Assembly: GCF_902459765.1 (NCBI RefSeq)
Contig: NZ_CABPSP010000002.1
Location: 372,001-436,000, forward strand
Length of the DNA: 64,000 nt
Reading direction: 5' to 3'
From: Pandoraea anapnoica
GTDB taxonomy: Bacteria > Pseudomonadota > Gammaproteobacteria > Burkholderiales > Burkholderiaceae
In this document: piece by piece, positions 27,032-35,812 of the stretch
Numbering within the stretch: the stretch's first letter is position 1
Layout of the letters: every line of letters begins with the position of its first letter
Position numbers and translations under genes: made by a program
The notes under the pieces: generated by a model
The model's input: the letters and a program-made list of their open reading frames with translations, nothing else
What the model was told of the DNA's origin: nothing
Databases searched by the model: none

Positions 27032-27670
27032 TTAGAGCGGCGGCAACGCAATGGCCGTCAATCGCCACTGCACGACGTTGCGGCGCGTGAGCGTGAACGT
27101 CACGACCCGTTCCGGGCGGTCGCTGCGCGAAACGTGTACGAGGAAATGATTGAAGTCCTGAAACTCGGTACGCGTTGTCGTACGCGGCGGTTGGTTATCT
27201 GCGGTGGTCGGCGCTTCCGGCGTATTGGCTCCGCTATTCGCCGACGGTGCAACGGGGGCGGCAGGTGCAGCTTGCGGCGCGCTCGATTCTGCTTGCGGCG
27301 GCACCACATCACGCGGTGCGGGCGCACCCGGTGCGGGCGGCAGCCCTGTACTGTCGCCGCGCAACATCGCCGCAACGGCTTCCGGCGTCAGCAACGCCTC
27401 CACCACGCGATCGGACACCCAACCGCCCAAAGCCAGGGCTAGCGCACCGAAGGCGTTGCTGCGCTGTTTGTCCATCTGACGGGATAGCTCGTCGTGAAGG
27501 CTCATCTTCAGACTTTCACGCACCGCCGGATAGTCGACGTACGACGACAGCGTGGCGGCGTCGCGGGCATTGGCGGCATCGCGCGCGCGCCACAAGGTGT
27601 AATACGGCGTGCCGAACAGCAACCCCAGTACGACAAGCAGGGCCACCACCACCAGAGAAAGCTTACGCAT
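27032..27670 (-). CDS. DUF2939-like membrane-anchored protein
   Basis: 212 aa from MRKLSLVVVALL at 27670. One N-terminal transmembrane segment (LSLVVVALLVVLGLLFG), then YYTLWRARDAANARDAATLSSYVDYPAVRESLK, the pattern I associate with DUF2939, a Pro/Ala-rich linker (about 115-160) and a C-terminal beta-rich part (FNHFLVHVS, VVTFTLTRRNVVQWRLTAIA). Probably periplasmic and anchored to the inner membrane; function unknown. Lies 54 bases upstream of no gene on its strand other than the DUF2147 pair, so may be co-transcribed with them. Confidence 0.75.
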   Translation of the reverse strand: MRKLSLVVVALLVVLGLLFGTPYYTLWRARDAANARDAATLSSYVDYPAVRESLKMSLHDELSRQMDKQRSNAFGALALALGGWVSDRVVEALLTPEAVAAMLRGDSTGLPPAPGAPAPRDVVPPQAESSAPQAAPAAPVAPSANSGANTPEAPTTADNQPPRTTTRTEFQDFNHFLVHVSRSDRPERVVTFTLTRRNVVQWRLTAIALPPL

Positions 27671-27905
27671 TGCAAGACTCCGACATTTAAAACAGCGCAT
27701 GGTAGGCGACGTATTACGCCAGGCCCCCATCGGCTTACATTGCTTTACAAATCTTTACAGCACATCGGCCGCAGCCCTTTTACTCTCGAAGCGTAGCCGC
27801 ATTTGCCGTGGCGTGCTGACCAGCCTACCCGACTGGCATGGCACCGGCACGACAAACGGGGATTTCGGCCAATCAAGGCAGTTCAACCGACAAGGAGGCG
27901 GCACC

Positions 27906-28217
27906 ATGCGTCACAACCGACTTGTCCGAATACTGTGTTTCGTCATGCTGGCCGGTGCGTCGTGGGGCGCCACGGCCCAATCGTCGTCGGACGGCAGATT
28001 CTTCCAGGGCTGGTTCGCGCAGGCTGCCGATCGCCCGAACGGGCGCGGCGATAATCATGGCGGGGCACGGCCTGGACCGTCCCGTGGGCAACAGCAGGAA
28101 GTTCGGCCGCAAGGCGACCTGCGGGGCGACATCTATAACCACATCCGCGAGCAGCGGCAGCCGCCGCCTCCCCCGCCGGACTCGCGCCAGCGCAACCGCG
28201 GGGACCGGGGGCGCTAA
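27906..28217 (+). CDS. Small exported hypothetical protein
   Basis: 103 aa from ATG 27906-27908, set by a strong ribosome-binding site ACAAGGAGGCGGCACC. Signal peptide LCFVMLAGASWGATAQ, then a Gly/Arg/Gln/Pro-rich mature part with RGDIYNHIREQRQPPPPP in the C-terminal third and a basic tail. No family recognised. Intrinsically disordered, periplasmic or secreted. Confidence 0.65.
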   Translation: MRHNRLVRILCFVMLAGASWGATAQSSSDGRFFQGWFAQAADRPNGRGDNHGGARPGPSRGQQQEVRPQGDLRGDIYNHIREQRQPPPPPPDSRQRNRGDRGR

Positions 28218-28280
28218 GCGCCCCGCCCTCTCTGCCTTCCTGCTCTCCTGAGTCGGGGCTCCCCGACGAGGTGAGCGAAG

Positions 28281-29378
28281 TCAGGTCAGCGAGGTATCCA
28301 CCACGCGACGCGGCGCTTCCAGATACTCCAGCGACTGCATTTCCACGAGTCGCGACACGGTGCGCGTGAACTCGTTGGAAAGCGTCCCTTCCGTGTACAG
28401 ATCTTCCGCAGGCACTTCCGCCGACATCAGCAGCTTGACCTTGTGGTCGTAGAAGACGTCGACGAGCCAGGTGAAGCGCCGCGCTTCCGAGGCCATACGC
28501 GGCGTCATCTTCGGCACGTCCGAGAGCACCACGGTGTGAAAGCGATTGGCCAGTTCAAGATAGTCGTTTTGCGAACGCGGACCGCCGCACAGCGTATGGA
28601 AATCGAACCACACAACGCCGCCCGCGCGACGCAGCGCCTTGAGTTCGCGCTGTTCGATGTGCAGCAGCGGACTCTCGTCCGGCACACCGGCAATCTCGCT
28701 GAATGCCGCGCGCAGCGCACGGTTGGCTTCGTTGCCCAGCGGATAGTGATACACCTGCACCTGCGCCAGCGTGCGGCGGCGATAGTCGATGCCGGCGTCG
28801 ACGTTAAGCACATCGAGCTTCTCTTCGAGCAAACGGATCGCGGGCAGCACGCGGTCGCGGTGCAGGCCGTCCGGGTACAACGTGTCGGGACGATAGTTTG
28901 ACGTCATCACGAATTGCACGCCGTTCTTGAAGAGTTCGGCCAGCAAGCGGTGCAGGATCATGGCATCGGCGACGTCGGAGACGTGAAACTCATCGAAGCA
29001 GATCAACCGGTAGCGCTTGGCGATGCGCCTGGCGAGTTCGTCCAGCGGATCGGGCAGCCCTTTGAGCGCCTGCAACTGGTGATGGACTTCGCGCATGAAC
29101 TCGTGGAAGTGCAGACGCGTCTTGCGCTGCAACGGCACCACCGAGTAAAAGCTGTCCATCAGGAAGCTCTTGCCGCGTCCCACTCCGCCCCAGAGATAGA
29201 CACCCTTGGGCAGGTCGGGATGCACGAGCCACTTCTTGAATGTGTTCGAACGCTTGGACTTGTACGCCGCCCATTCGTCGTAGCATTGCTGCAGACGCTC
29301 GACGGCGCGCTCCTGCGCCTCGTCGGGCTTGTAGCCGCGCTCGGCCAATTCTTGTTGGTAGTATTCGCGAACGTTCAT
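28281..29378 (-). CDS. zapE: ZapE (AFG1-like) cell-division ATPase
   Basis: 365 aa from MNVREYYQQEL at 29378; the frame continues to 29411 without conserved residues. P-loop GGVGRGKSFLMDSF at about residues 64-77, Walker B RLICFDEFHVSDVADAMIL, sensor MTSNYRPDTLYP and LVDVFYDHKVKLLMSAEVP near the C-terminus, all characteristic of the AFG1/ZapE family. ZapE associates with the Z-ring late in division. Located just downstream of the odhA-odhB-lpd operon on the same strand, an arrangement common in Burkholderiales, but separated by a terminator. Confidence 0.93.
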   Translation of the reverse strand: MNVREYYQQELAERGYKPDEAQERAVERLQQCYDEWAAYKSKRSNTFKKWLVHPDLPKGVYLWGGVGRGKSFLMDSFYSVVPLQRKTRLHFHEFMREVHHQLQALKGLPDPLDELARRIAKRYRLICFDEFHVSDVADAMILHRLLAELFKNGVQFVMTSNYRPDTLYPDGLHRDRVLPAIRLLEEKLDVLNVDAGIDYRRRTLAQVQVYHYPLGNEANRALRAAFSEIAGVPDESPLLHIEQRELKALRRAGGVVWFDFHTLCGGPRSQNDYLELANRFHTVVLSDVPKMTPRMASEARRFTWLVDVFYDHKVKLLMSAEVPAEDLYTEGTLSNEFTRTVSRLVEMQSLEYLEAPRRVVDTSLT

Positions 29379-29430
29379 GCAGTGCGGCGACGAGCCGGCG
29401 CCGGGGGGCAAAAGTAACCAAGGAAATCGG

Positions 29431-29463
29431 GAAAAAACAAAGGCGAGTCGCCTCGCCTTTGTT
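29431..29463 (-). terminator. Terminator of the odh operon
   Basis: AACAAAGGCGAG and CTCGCCTTTGTT form a 12-bp stem with loop TCGC, followed on the minus strand by a U run (six A residues on the plus strand). It lies 24 bases past the lpd stop codon. Confidence 0.9.
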
Positions 29464-29486
29464 CGTACAGGTAAGCGTAAAGCGGC

Positions 29487-30917
29487 TTACTTGTTCAGTG
29501 CACGCTTCTCGACATCGAGGGCGGCTTCACGCATCACTTCCGACAGCGACGGGTGCGGATGGCAGATACGGCCGATGTCTTCAGACGCAGCCTTGAACTC
29601 CATCGCAACCACGGCTTCGGCGATCAGGTCCGAAGCATTCAGACCGATCACGTGCACGCCGAGGATTTCGTCGGTCTTGGCATCGGCCAGCACCTTCACG
29701 AAACCGTCCGACGAGCCCATGCCCAGTGCGCGGCCGTTGGCAGCGAACGGGAACTGACCCGGCTTGAACTCACGGCCTTCGGCCTTGAGTTGCTGCTCGG
29801 TCTTGCCGACCCACGCGATTTCCGGCGAGGTGTAGATTACCCACGGAATGCAGTTGTAGTCGATGTGCGGCTTCTGGCCTGCGATGACTTCGGCCACCAG
29901 CACGCCTTCGTCTTCGGCCTTGTGCGCGAGCATCGGGCCACGCACCACGTCGCCGATCGCGTACACGTTCGGCAGCTTGGTACGGCAGTGGTCATCCACC
30001 GGAATGAAGCCGCGCTCGTCGGTCGCCAGACCAATGTTGCCCAGACCCAGATCGTCCGTGTTCGGCACGCGACCGACCGACACGATCAGGCGGTCGACTT
30101 CGAGCGCGTGCTCCTTGCCGTCCTTGTCCGTGTAGTTGACCGTGACGTTGTTCTTGCCGGTCTTCACTTCGCCGACCTTCACGCCGACGTTGATGTCCAG
30201 ACCTTGCTTCTTGAACTGCTTTGCAGCTTCCTTGGCCACGCCGGCATCGGCGGCAGCCAGGAATTCCGGCATGGCTTCGAGCACGGTCACTTCCGAGCCC
30301 AGACGACGCCACACCGAACCCAGTTCCAGACCGATCACGCCGGCGCCGATCACGCCCAACTTCTTCGGCACGGTATCGAACGAGAGGGCACCTTCGTTAT
30401 CCGAGATGAGCTTGTTGTCGACCGGCATGCCCGGCAGATGGCGGGCCTTCGAACCCGTGGCGATAATGACGTTCTTGGCCGTGACCGATTCGTTCTCGGC
30501 GCCCGTCACATCGATCTGGTAGCCACCGTCGTTCTTCGCGATGAGCTTGCCATGACCCTTGAGCCACGTGATCTTGTTCTTTTTGAACAGGTACTCGATA
30601 CCGCCGGTCATCTTGTCGACGATGCCTTGCTTGCGCGTGAGCATCTTGGCGATGTCGATCTTGACATCCGACGTGGTGATACCGTGATCGGCCAGGTGAT
30701 GACCGACCTTTTCGAATTCTTCCGACGACGCGAGCAGTGCCTTCGACGGAATGCAACCGACATTCAGGCACGTCCCGCCCAGCACCATCTTGCCGGCCGG
30801 GTTGGTCCACTTCTCGACGCAAGCGACGGAGAAGCCGAGTTGTGCAGCGCGGATCGCGGCGATATAACCGCCGGGGCCGGCGCCGATAACGACTACATCA
30901 AATTCTTTGTTTGCCAT
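29487..30917 (-). CDS. lpdA: Dihydrolipoamide dehydrogenase (E3)
   Basis: 476 aa. FAD-binding [20 protein letters not shown] at the N-terminus, redox-active disulfide [16 protein letters not shown] (about residues 45-60), NAD-binding [23 protein letters not shown]-binding [22 protein letters not shown], and the catalytic His-Glu pair [15 protein letters not shown] at the C-terminus. Regenerates oxidised lipoate on OdhB and passes electrons to NAD+. Third gene of the 2-oxoglutarate dehydrogenase operon. Full length. Confidence 0.97.
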   Translation of the reverse strand: MANKEFDVVVIGAGPGGYIAAIRAAQLGFSVACVEKWTNPAGKMVLGGTCLNVGCIPSKALLASSEEFEKVGHHLADHGITTSDVKIDIAKMLTRKQGIVDKMTGGIEYLFKKNKITWLKGHGKLIAKNDGGYQIDVTGAENESVTAKNVIIATGSKARHLPGMPVDNKLISDNEGALSFDTVPKKLGVIGAGVIGLELGSVWRRLGSEVTVLEAMPEFLAAADAGVAKEAAKQFKKQGLDINVGVKVGEVKTGKNNVTVNYTDKDGKEHALEVDRLIVSVGRVPNTDDLGLGNIGLATDERGFIPVDDHCRTKLPNVYAIGDVVRGPMLAHKAEDEGVLVAEVIAGQKPHIDYNCIPWVIYTSPEIAWVGKTEQQLKAEGREFKPGQFPFAANGRALGMGSSDGFVKVLADAKTDEILGVHVIGLNASDLIAEAVVAMEFKAASEDIGRICHPHPSLSEVMREAALDVEKRALNK

Positions 30918-31011
30918 TTTGAGACTCAGTGAAGGTTGACGGCAGGGGGAGGCGCGGCGCGCCGACCATGGGGAACATGGCCGGGCGACACCGCGCAGTG
31001 CGCGCTAACGC

Positions 31012-32280
31012 TTACAGGTCGAGCAGCAGGCGAGCCGGATCTTCCAGCGCTTCCTTCATGGCGACGAGGCTCAGCACGGCTTCGCGACCGTCGATGATAC
31101 GGTGGTCGTAGCTCATGGCCAGGTAGTTCATCGGGCGGATGACGATCTCGCCGTTCACCACCACAGCGCGCTCCTTCGTGGCGTGAACGCCCAGAATGGC
31201 CGACTGCGGCGGGTTGATGATCGGGGTCGACAGCATCGAGCCGAACACACCGCCGTTCGAGATCGAGAACGTACCGCCGGTCATTTCTTCGATCGACAGC
31301 TTGCCGTCGGCAGCCTTCTTGCCGTACTCGGCGATCTTCTTCTCGATGTCGGCCAGGCTCATCTGGTCGGCATTGCGCAGAATCGGCACCACCAGACCAC
31401 GCGGCGAGCCGACAGCGATACCGATGTCGAAGTAGCCGTGGTAGACGATGTCGTTACCGTCGATCGAGGCGTTCACGGCCGGGTACTTCTTGAGCGCGTG
31501 CACAGCGGCCTTGACGAAGAACGACATGAAACCCAGCTTCACGCCGTGTTCCTTCTCGAACTTGTCCTTGTACTTGTTGCGCAGGTCCATCACCGGCTTC
31601 ATGTCCACTTCGTTGAACGTGGTCAGAATGGCGTTGGTCTGTTGCGATTGCAGCAGGCGCTCTGCGATACGGGCGCGCAGACGCGACATCGGCACGCGCT
31701 GTTCCGGGCGGCCTTCCAGCGACGTGTCGCGGCCAGCCGGTGCGGACACCGACGGCAGTGCGGCACGTTGTGCCGGTGCCGGGATCGACGAAGCGGCAGC
31801 AGCGGCCGGCTTGGCGCCAGCAGCCAGAGCGTCACCCTTGGTCACGCGGCCATCGCGGCCCGAACCGGCGACGTCACCAGCAGACAGGTTCTTCTCGGCC
31901 AGCACCTTGGCAGCGGCCGGGCTGGCGATGTTGCCCGAAGCACCACCGGCTGCGGGGGCAGCGGCCGGGGCAGCAGCGGCTGCCGGAGCGGCGGCTTCTG
32001 CCGGCTTGGCAGCAACCGGGGCGGCAGCGCCGGCCTTGGCTTCGGTGTCGATCTTGGCAATGATCTGCTCGGACGTCACGGTGTCGCCGGCGTTGGCGGT
32101 CACTTCGACGAGCACGCCAGCAGCGGGTGCCGGCACTTCGAGCACGACCTTATCGGTCTCGACTTCAATGATGGTTTCGTCCTGAGCGAATGCTTCGCCG
32201 ACTTTCTTCTTCCAGTCGAGCAGCGTGCCTTCGGAAACCGACTCGGAAAACTGGGGGACTTTAACTTCAACAATGGCCAT
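31012..32280 (-). CDS. odhB: Dihydrolipoamide succinyltransferase (E2 of 2-oxoglutarate dehydrogenase)
   Basis: 422 aa from [15 protein letters not shown] at 32280; ten in-frame residues upstream are not conserved. Single lipoyl domain with the lipoylated Lys in [13 protein letters not shown], an Ala/Pro-rich hinge, the peripheral subunit-binding domain ([30 protein letters not shown]), a second hinge, and the catalytic domain ending [13 protein letters not shown] with the active His. Transfers succinyl groups to CoA in the TCA cycle. Lies between odhA and lpd with about 90-base gaps. Synonym sucB. Confidence 0.97.
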   Translation of the reverse strand: MAIVEVKVPQFSESVSEGTLLDWKKKVGEAFAQDETIIEVETDKVVLEVPAPAAGVLVEVTANAGDTVTSEQIIAKIDTEAKAGAAAPVAAKPAEAAAPAAAAAPAAAPAAGGASGNIASPAAAKVLAEKNLSAGDVAGSGRDGRVTKGDALAAGAKPAAAAASSIPAPAQRAALPSVSAPAGRDTSLEGRPEQRVPMSRLRARIAERLLQSQQTNAILTTFNEVDMKPVMDLRNKYKDKFEKEHGVKLGFMSFFVKAAVHALKKYPAVNASIDGNDIVYHGYFDIGIAVGSPRGLVVPILRNADQMSLADIEKKIAEYGKKAADGKLSIEEMTGGTFSISNGGVFGSMLSTPIINPPQSAILGVHATKERAVVVNGEIVIRPMNYLAMSYDHRIIDGREAVLSLVAMKEALEDPARLLLDL

Positions 32281-32369
32281 TTCTGGATCCTGGATTCGAT
32301 AAACGTTCAATTCGGAAATACGGCAGCGGCCGTCCCTGGGGGAGGACGACCGCTGTAAGACCTAACCGG

Positions 32370-35234
32370 TTACTGCACCACAGTCGCGCCCTTGAGGCTG
32401 CGACCGAAAGCCGTATCGAGCAGCGTCTTGAGCTGTTCGTAGTGCTTGGCGTAGTAGCCCACAGCAGGCGAGGCCGAAGCCGGACGACCAGCGTAGGCCA
32501 GCTTCTGACCGGCGCTCATGGCTTCGAGCAGGTGGTGTTCGATGTAGAACCACGGACCCTGGTTTTGCGGCTCGTCCTGGGCCCACACCACTTCGGCGAG
32601 GTTTTCGTACTTCTTCAGCTCGTTCTCGAACGCCTTGTGCGGGAACGGGTAGAGCTGTTCCACACGAACGATCGCGACGTCGTTCGACTTCTCTTCACGA
32701 CGGCGAGCGATCAGGTCGTAGTACAGGCGGCCCGAGCAGGCCACAACGCGCTTGACCTTGTTCGGGTCGATCGTGGCGTCGGTTTCGCCGATGACGGTCT
32801 GGAAACCGCCCTTGACGAGTTCCGACAGGTCGCTCACAGCTTCCTTGTGACGCAGCAGCGACTTCGGCGTGAACACGATCAGCGGCTTGCGCTGCTGACG
32901 GATCATCTGACGACGCAGCACGTGGAAGATCTGCGCCGGCGTGGTCGGCTGAACGACTTCCATATTCGTATCGGCGCACAGTTGCAGGTAGCGCTCCATA
33001 CGTGCCGACGAGTGCTCCGGACCCTGGCCTTCGTAGCCATGCGGCAGCAACATCGTCAGGCCCGAGACGCGGCCCCACTTCACTTCACCGCTCGAGATGA
33101 ACTGGTCGATCACGACCTGTGCACCGTTGGCGAAGTCGCCGAACTGGCCTTCCCACAGCACCATCGTGTTCGGCTCAGCGGTCGAGTAACCGTATTCGAA
33201 GCCCAGCACGGCTTCTTCGGACAGCACCGAGTCGATCACCGTGAAGGTGGCCTGACCGTCTGCCACGTGTTGCAGCGGGACATACGTACCGTCGTTCCAG
33301 CGCTCACGGTTCTGATCGTGCAGCACGGCGTGGCGGTGCGTGAACGTGCCACGGCCGGCGTCCTGCCCCGTCAGACGAACGGCGAAGCCCGAAGCGACCA
33401 GCGAGGCGTATGCCAGGTGTTCGCCCATACCCCAGTCGAGCGGCTGCTCGCCTGCGCCCATCTTGCGACGGTCGTTGATGACCTTCTCGACGAGCGGGTG
33501 AACCTTGAAGTTCGCCGGAATGGTCGTGATGCGCTCGGCCAGACGCTTGATTTCGGCGAGCGGCACGGCCGTATCGGCCTTGTCGATGTACTTCTTGTTC
33601 AGGAACGGCACCCAGTCGACCGCGTACTTGCTCTTGTAGTTCGAGAGCACCGGGTCGATGGTGTGGTGACCGTCGTCCATCGCCGAACGGTAGGCCTTGA
33701 CGAAACCGTCGCCTTCCTCGGCCGTGATCACGCCTTGCGTGACCAGCTTTTCGACGTACAGAGCGCGCGTGCCCGGGTGTTGGGCAATCTTCTTGTACAT
33801 CAGCGGCTGCGTCACTGCCGGGGTGTCTTGCTCGTTGTGACCCAGTTTGCGGAAGCAAACGATGTCCACGACGGCATCCTTCGCAAATTCCTGACGGAAT
33901 TCGAGGGCCAGTTGCATGGCCAGCACGACCGCTTCCGGATCGTCGCCGTTCACGTGCAGTACCGGCGCTTCGATCATCTTGACCACGTCCGAGCAGTACG
34001 TCGTCGAGCGCGCATCGCGCGGGTCCGACGTCGTGAAGCCGATCTGGTTATTGATGACGATGTGCACCGTGCCGTGCGTGCCGTAACCACGCGTTTGCGC
34101 GAGGTTCAGCGTTTCCATGACAACGCCCTGACCTGCGAAGGCGGCGTCGCCGTGAACTTGCACCGGCAGCACGCTGGCCGCGTCGGCTTCACCGCGACGG
34201 TCCATACGGGCCTTGGCCGAGCCTTCGACCACCGGGTTCACGATTTCAAGGTGCGACGGGTTGAACGCCAGCGACAGGTGGACCGGGCCGCCCGTCGTCG
34301 AAACGTCGCTCGAGAAACCCTTGTGGTACTTCACGTCACCTGCCGGCAGGTCGTCGACGTGCTTGCCTTCGAATTCGGCAAACAGATCCGACGGCATCTT
34401 GCCGAGGGTGTTGACCAGCACGTTCAGACGGCCACGGTGGGCCATGCCGATCACGATTTCCTGCACGCCCTTGGCGCCGGCGTGATGCACCAGCTCATCC
34501 ATCGCCACGATGAACGATTCGCCGCCTTCGAGCGAGAAGCGCTTCTGGCCGACGAACTTGGTATGCAGATAACGCTCGAGGCCTTCAGCGGCCGTCAGGC
34601 GTTCGAGGATGTGCTTCTTCTTTTCAGCGGTGAAGTTGGGCGTGGCACGCACCTTCTCCAGACGCTCTTGCCACCAGCGCTTTTGCACCGGATCGCTGAT
34701 GTACATGTACTCGGCGGCGATCGAGCCACAGTACGTGTCGCGCAGCGCCTTGAGCAGATCGCGCAGGCTGGCTTGTTCGAAACCGAAGTACGTGTTCTCT
34801 GCCGAGTACACGATGTCCATGTCGGCTTCGGTCAGGTCGTAGAAAGCGGGTTCCAGTTCCGGAATAGCCGGACGTTCCTGACGCTTGAGCGGGTCCAGAT
34901 TGGCCCAGCGTGCGCCGAGGAAACGGTAAGCTGCGACGAGCGACTGCACGTGCACCTGCTTGCGGGCAACGGCCAGGTCGGAGGCACCGGCATGCGACAC
35001 GAAGGCATTGGCCTTGGCGCGCTGGGCGAACGACTCCACGATCGGGGCATGAGCCACGTCGTTGGCGTTGGAACCATCAACAGCGGGAACGTTTTGCAGC
35101 GCGTCGAAATACTGGCGCCAGTTGTCCGGCACGGAAGCCGGATTATCAAGATACGATTCGTACAGTTCTTCGACGTAGGGGGCATTGCCGCCGAAGAGGT
35201 ACGAGTTCGCTTGGAATTGTTCCATCAAACTCAT
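32370..35234 (-). CDS. odhA: 2-oxoglutarate dehydrogenase E1 component
   Basis: 954 aa. Decarboxylates 2-oxoglutarate with thiamine diphosphate in the TCA cycle. N-terminal MSLMEQFQANSYLFGGNAPYV, the GMAHRGRLNVLVN motif, HGDAAFAGQGVVMETLNLAQ, VINNQIGFTTSDPRDARS and the C-terminal region GYEGQGPEHSSARMERYLQL and EPQNQGPWFYIEHHL are all characteristic. Length matches the family. First gene of the odhA-odhB-lpd operon, transcribed from the 578-base region shared with the divergent cysJ gene. Synonym sucA. Confidence 0.97.
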   Translation of the reverse strand: MSLMEQFQANSYLFGGNAPYVEELYESYLDNPASVPDNWRQYFDALQNVPAVDGSNANDVAHAPIVESFAQRAKANAFVSHAGASDLAVARKQVHVQSLVAAYRFLGARWANLDPLKRQERPAIPELEPAFYDLTEADMDIVYSAENTYFGFEQASLRDLLKALRDTYCGSIAAEYMYISDPVQKRWWQERLEKVRATPNFTAEKKKHILERLTAAEGLERYLHTKFVGQKRFSLEGGESFIVAMDELVHHAGAKGVQEIVIGMAHRGRLNVLVNTLGKMPSDLFAEFEGKHVDDLPAGDVKYHKGFSSDVSTTGGPVHLSLAFNPSHLEIVNPVVEGSAKARMDRRGEADAASVLPVQVHGDAAFAGQGVVMETLNLAQTRGYGTHGTVHIVINNQIGFTTSDPRDARSTTYCSDVVKMIEAPVLHVNGDDPEAVVLAMQLALEFRQEFAKDAVVDIVCFRKLGHNEQDTPAVTQPLMYKKIAQHPGTRALYVEKLVTQGVITAEEGDGFVKAYRSAMDDGHHTIDPVLSNYKSKYAVDWVPFLNKKYIDKADTAVPLAEIKRLAERITTIPANFKVHPLVEKVINDRRKMGAGEQPLDWGMGEHLAYASLVASGFAVRLTGQDAGRGTFTHRHAVLHDQNRERWNDGTYVPLQHVADGQATFTVIDSVLSEEAVLGFEYGYSTAEPNTMVLWEGQFGDFANGAQVVIDQFISSGEVKWGRVSGLTMLLPHGYEGQGPEHSSARMERYLQLCADTNMEVVQPTTPAQIFHVLRRQMIRQQRKPLIVFTPKSLLRHKEAVSDLSELVKGGFQTVIGETDATIDPNKVKRVVACSGRLYYDLIARRREEKSNDVAIVRVEQLYPFPHKAFENELKKYENLAEVVWAQDEPQNQGPWFYIEHHLLEAMSAGQKLAYAGRPASASPAVGYYAKHYEQLKTLLDTAFGRSLKGATVVQ

Positions 35235-35581
35235 TTTGCGCTCACCTTTTCTACGAGTGTCTCGAGAAATAGCGGGTTACGAAACCTTCCGCGACACGGC
35301 CTGACCGATTAGCGGATTGCGAGAATCAAGTGGTGCTTGGAAGGACCTGATCAATCACGGCGAGGAGCATAGCACGTTTTCCCACCGCTCACCGCGCCGG
35401 AAAGCCGTCGTACGGGGACTTGCGGGGTGCCCGTCGCATGGGTCCCTGCCCCTGTGGTTCATCCTTGTCCTCCCTGTCGAACGCGCGTTCGTATTGCCAC
35501 GATCCTGCGCACATCCGACCCCGATTTCGCAGCACCTCCCCCCGATTTGACCGCGAACATGCCGTCATCGCGCGCATTCGT

Positions 35582-35612
35582 ATTACGCACCCATTACGCA
35601 CGCATTACGCAC
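35582..35612 (+). repeat. Triple ATTACGCAC direct repeat
   Basis: Copies start at 35582, 35593 and 35604, an exact 11-bp period, which would place each copy on nearly the same DNA face. About 350 bases upstream of odhA and 200 upstream of cysJ. Resembles an iteron-like or multi-site operator; the binding protein is unknown. Confidence 0.6.
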
Positions 35613-35663
35613 CCGAGACCGGCTATTCACCCATCTCTATATGACGATATGGAAATTGGATAT

Positions 35664-35690
35664 ATTAAAATTAATTTTTATTATTTTAAT
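35664..35690. promoter_or_regulatory. AT-rich inverted repeat upstream of cysJ
   Basis: ATTAAAAT (35664-35671), 11-base spacer, ATTTTAAT (35683-35690), in a block almost free of G and C. The geometry fits a LysR-type regulator; CysB would be the obvious candidate before a sulfite reductase operon, but no CysB consensus could be verified. Confidence 0.35.
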
Positions 35691-35812
35691 TTCTAAAGCC
35701 CGAGAGATAGGGTGGTGTGTATCCCTTGCCGGTCCATTGGGGGGGCGGCTAGACGGGACTACCCCGCCGTAGCGCCCCGCCGGTCCGGCTTCTGGAGCCA
35801 GGACCGACCGAC

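Larger units (their letters stand above)
35235..35812. other. Divergent promoter region odhA / cysJ
   Basis: A 578-base region without a supported gene. It carries three 11-bp-spaced ATTACGCAC repeats at 35582-35612, a very AT-rich inverted repeat at 35664-35690, and a run of seven G at 35739-35745. Leftward it must contain the odh promoter and rightward the cysJ promoter; short ORFs here are arginine-rich and rejected. Confidence 0.6.
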
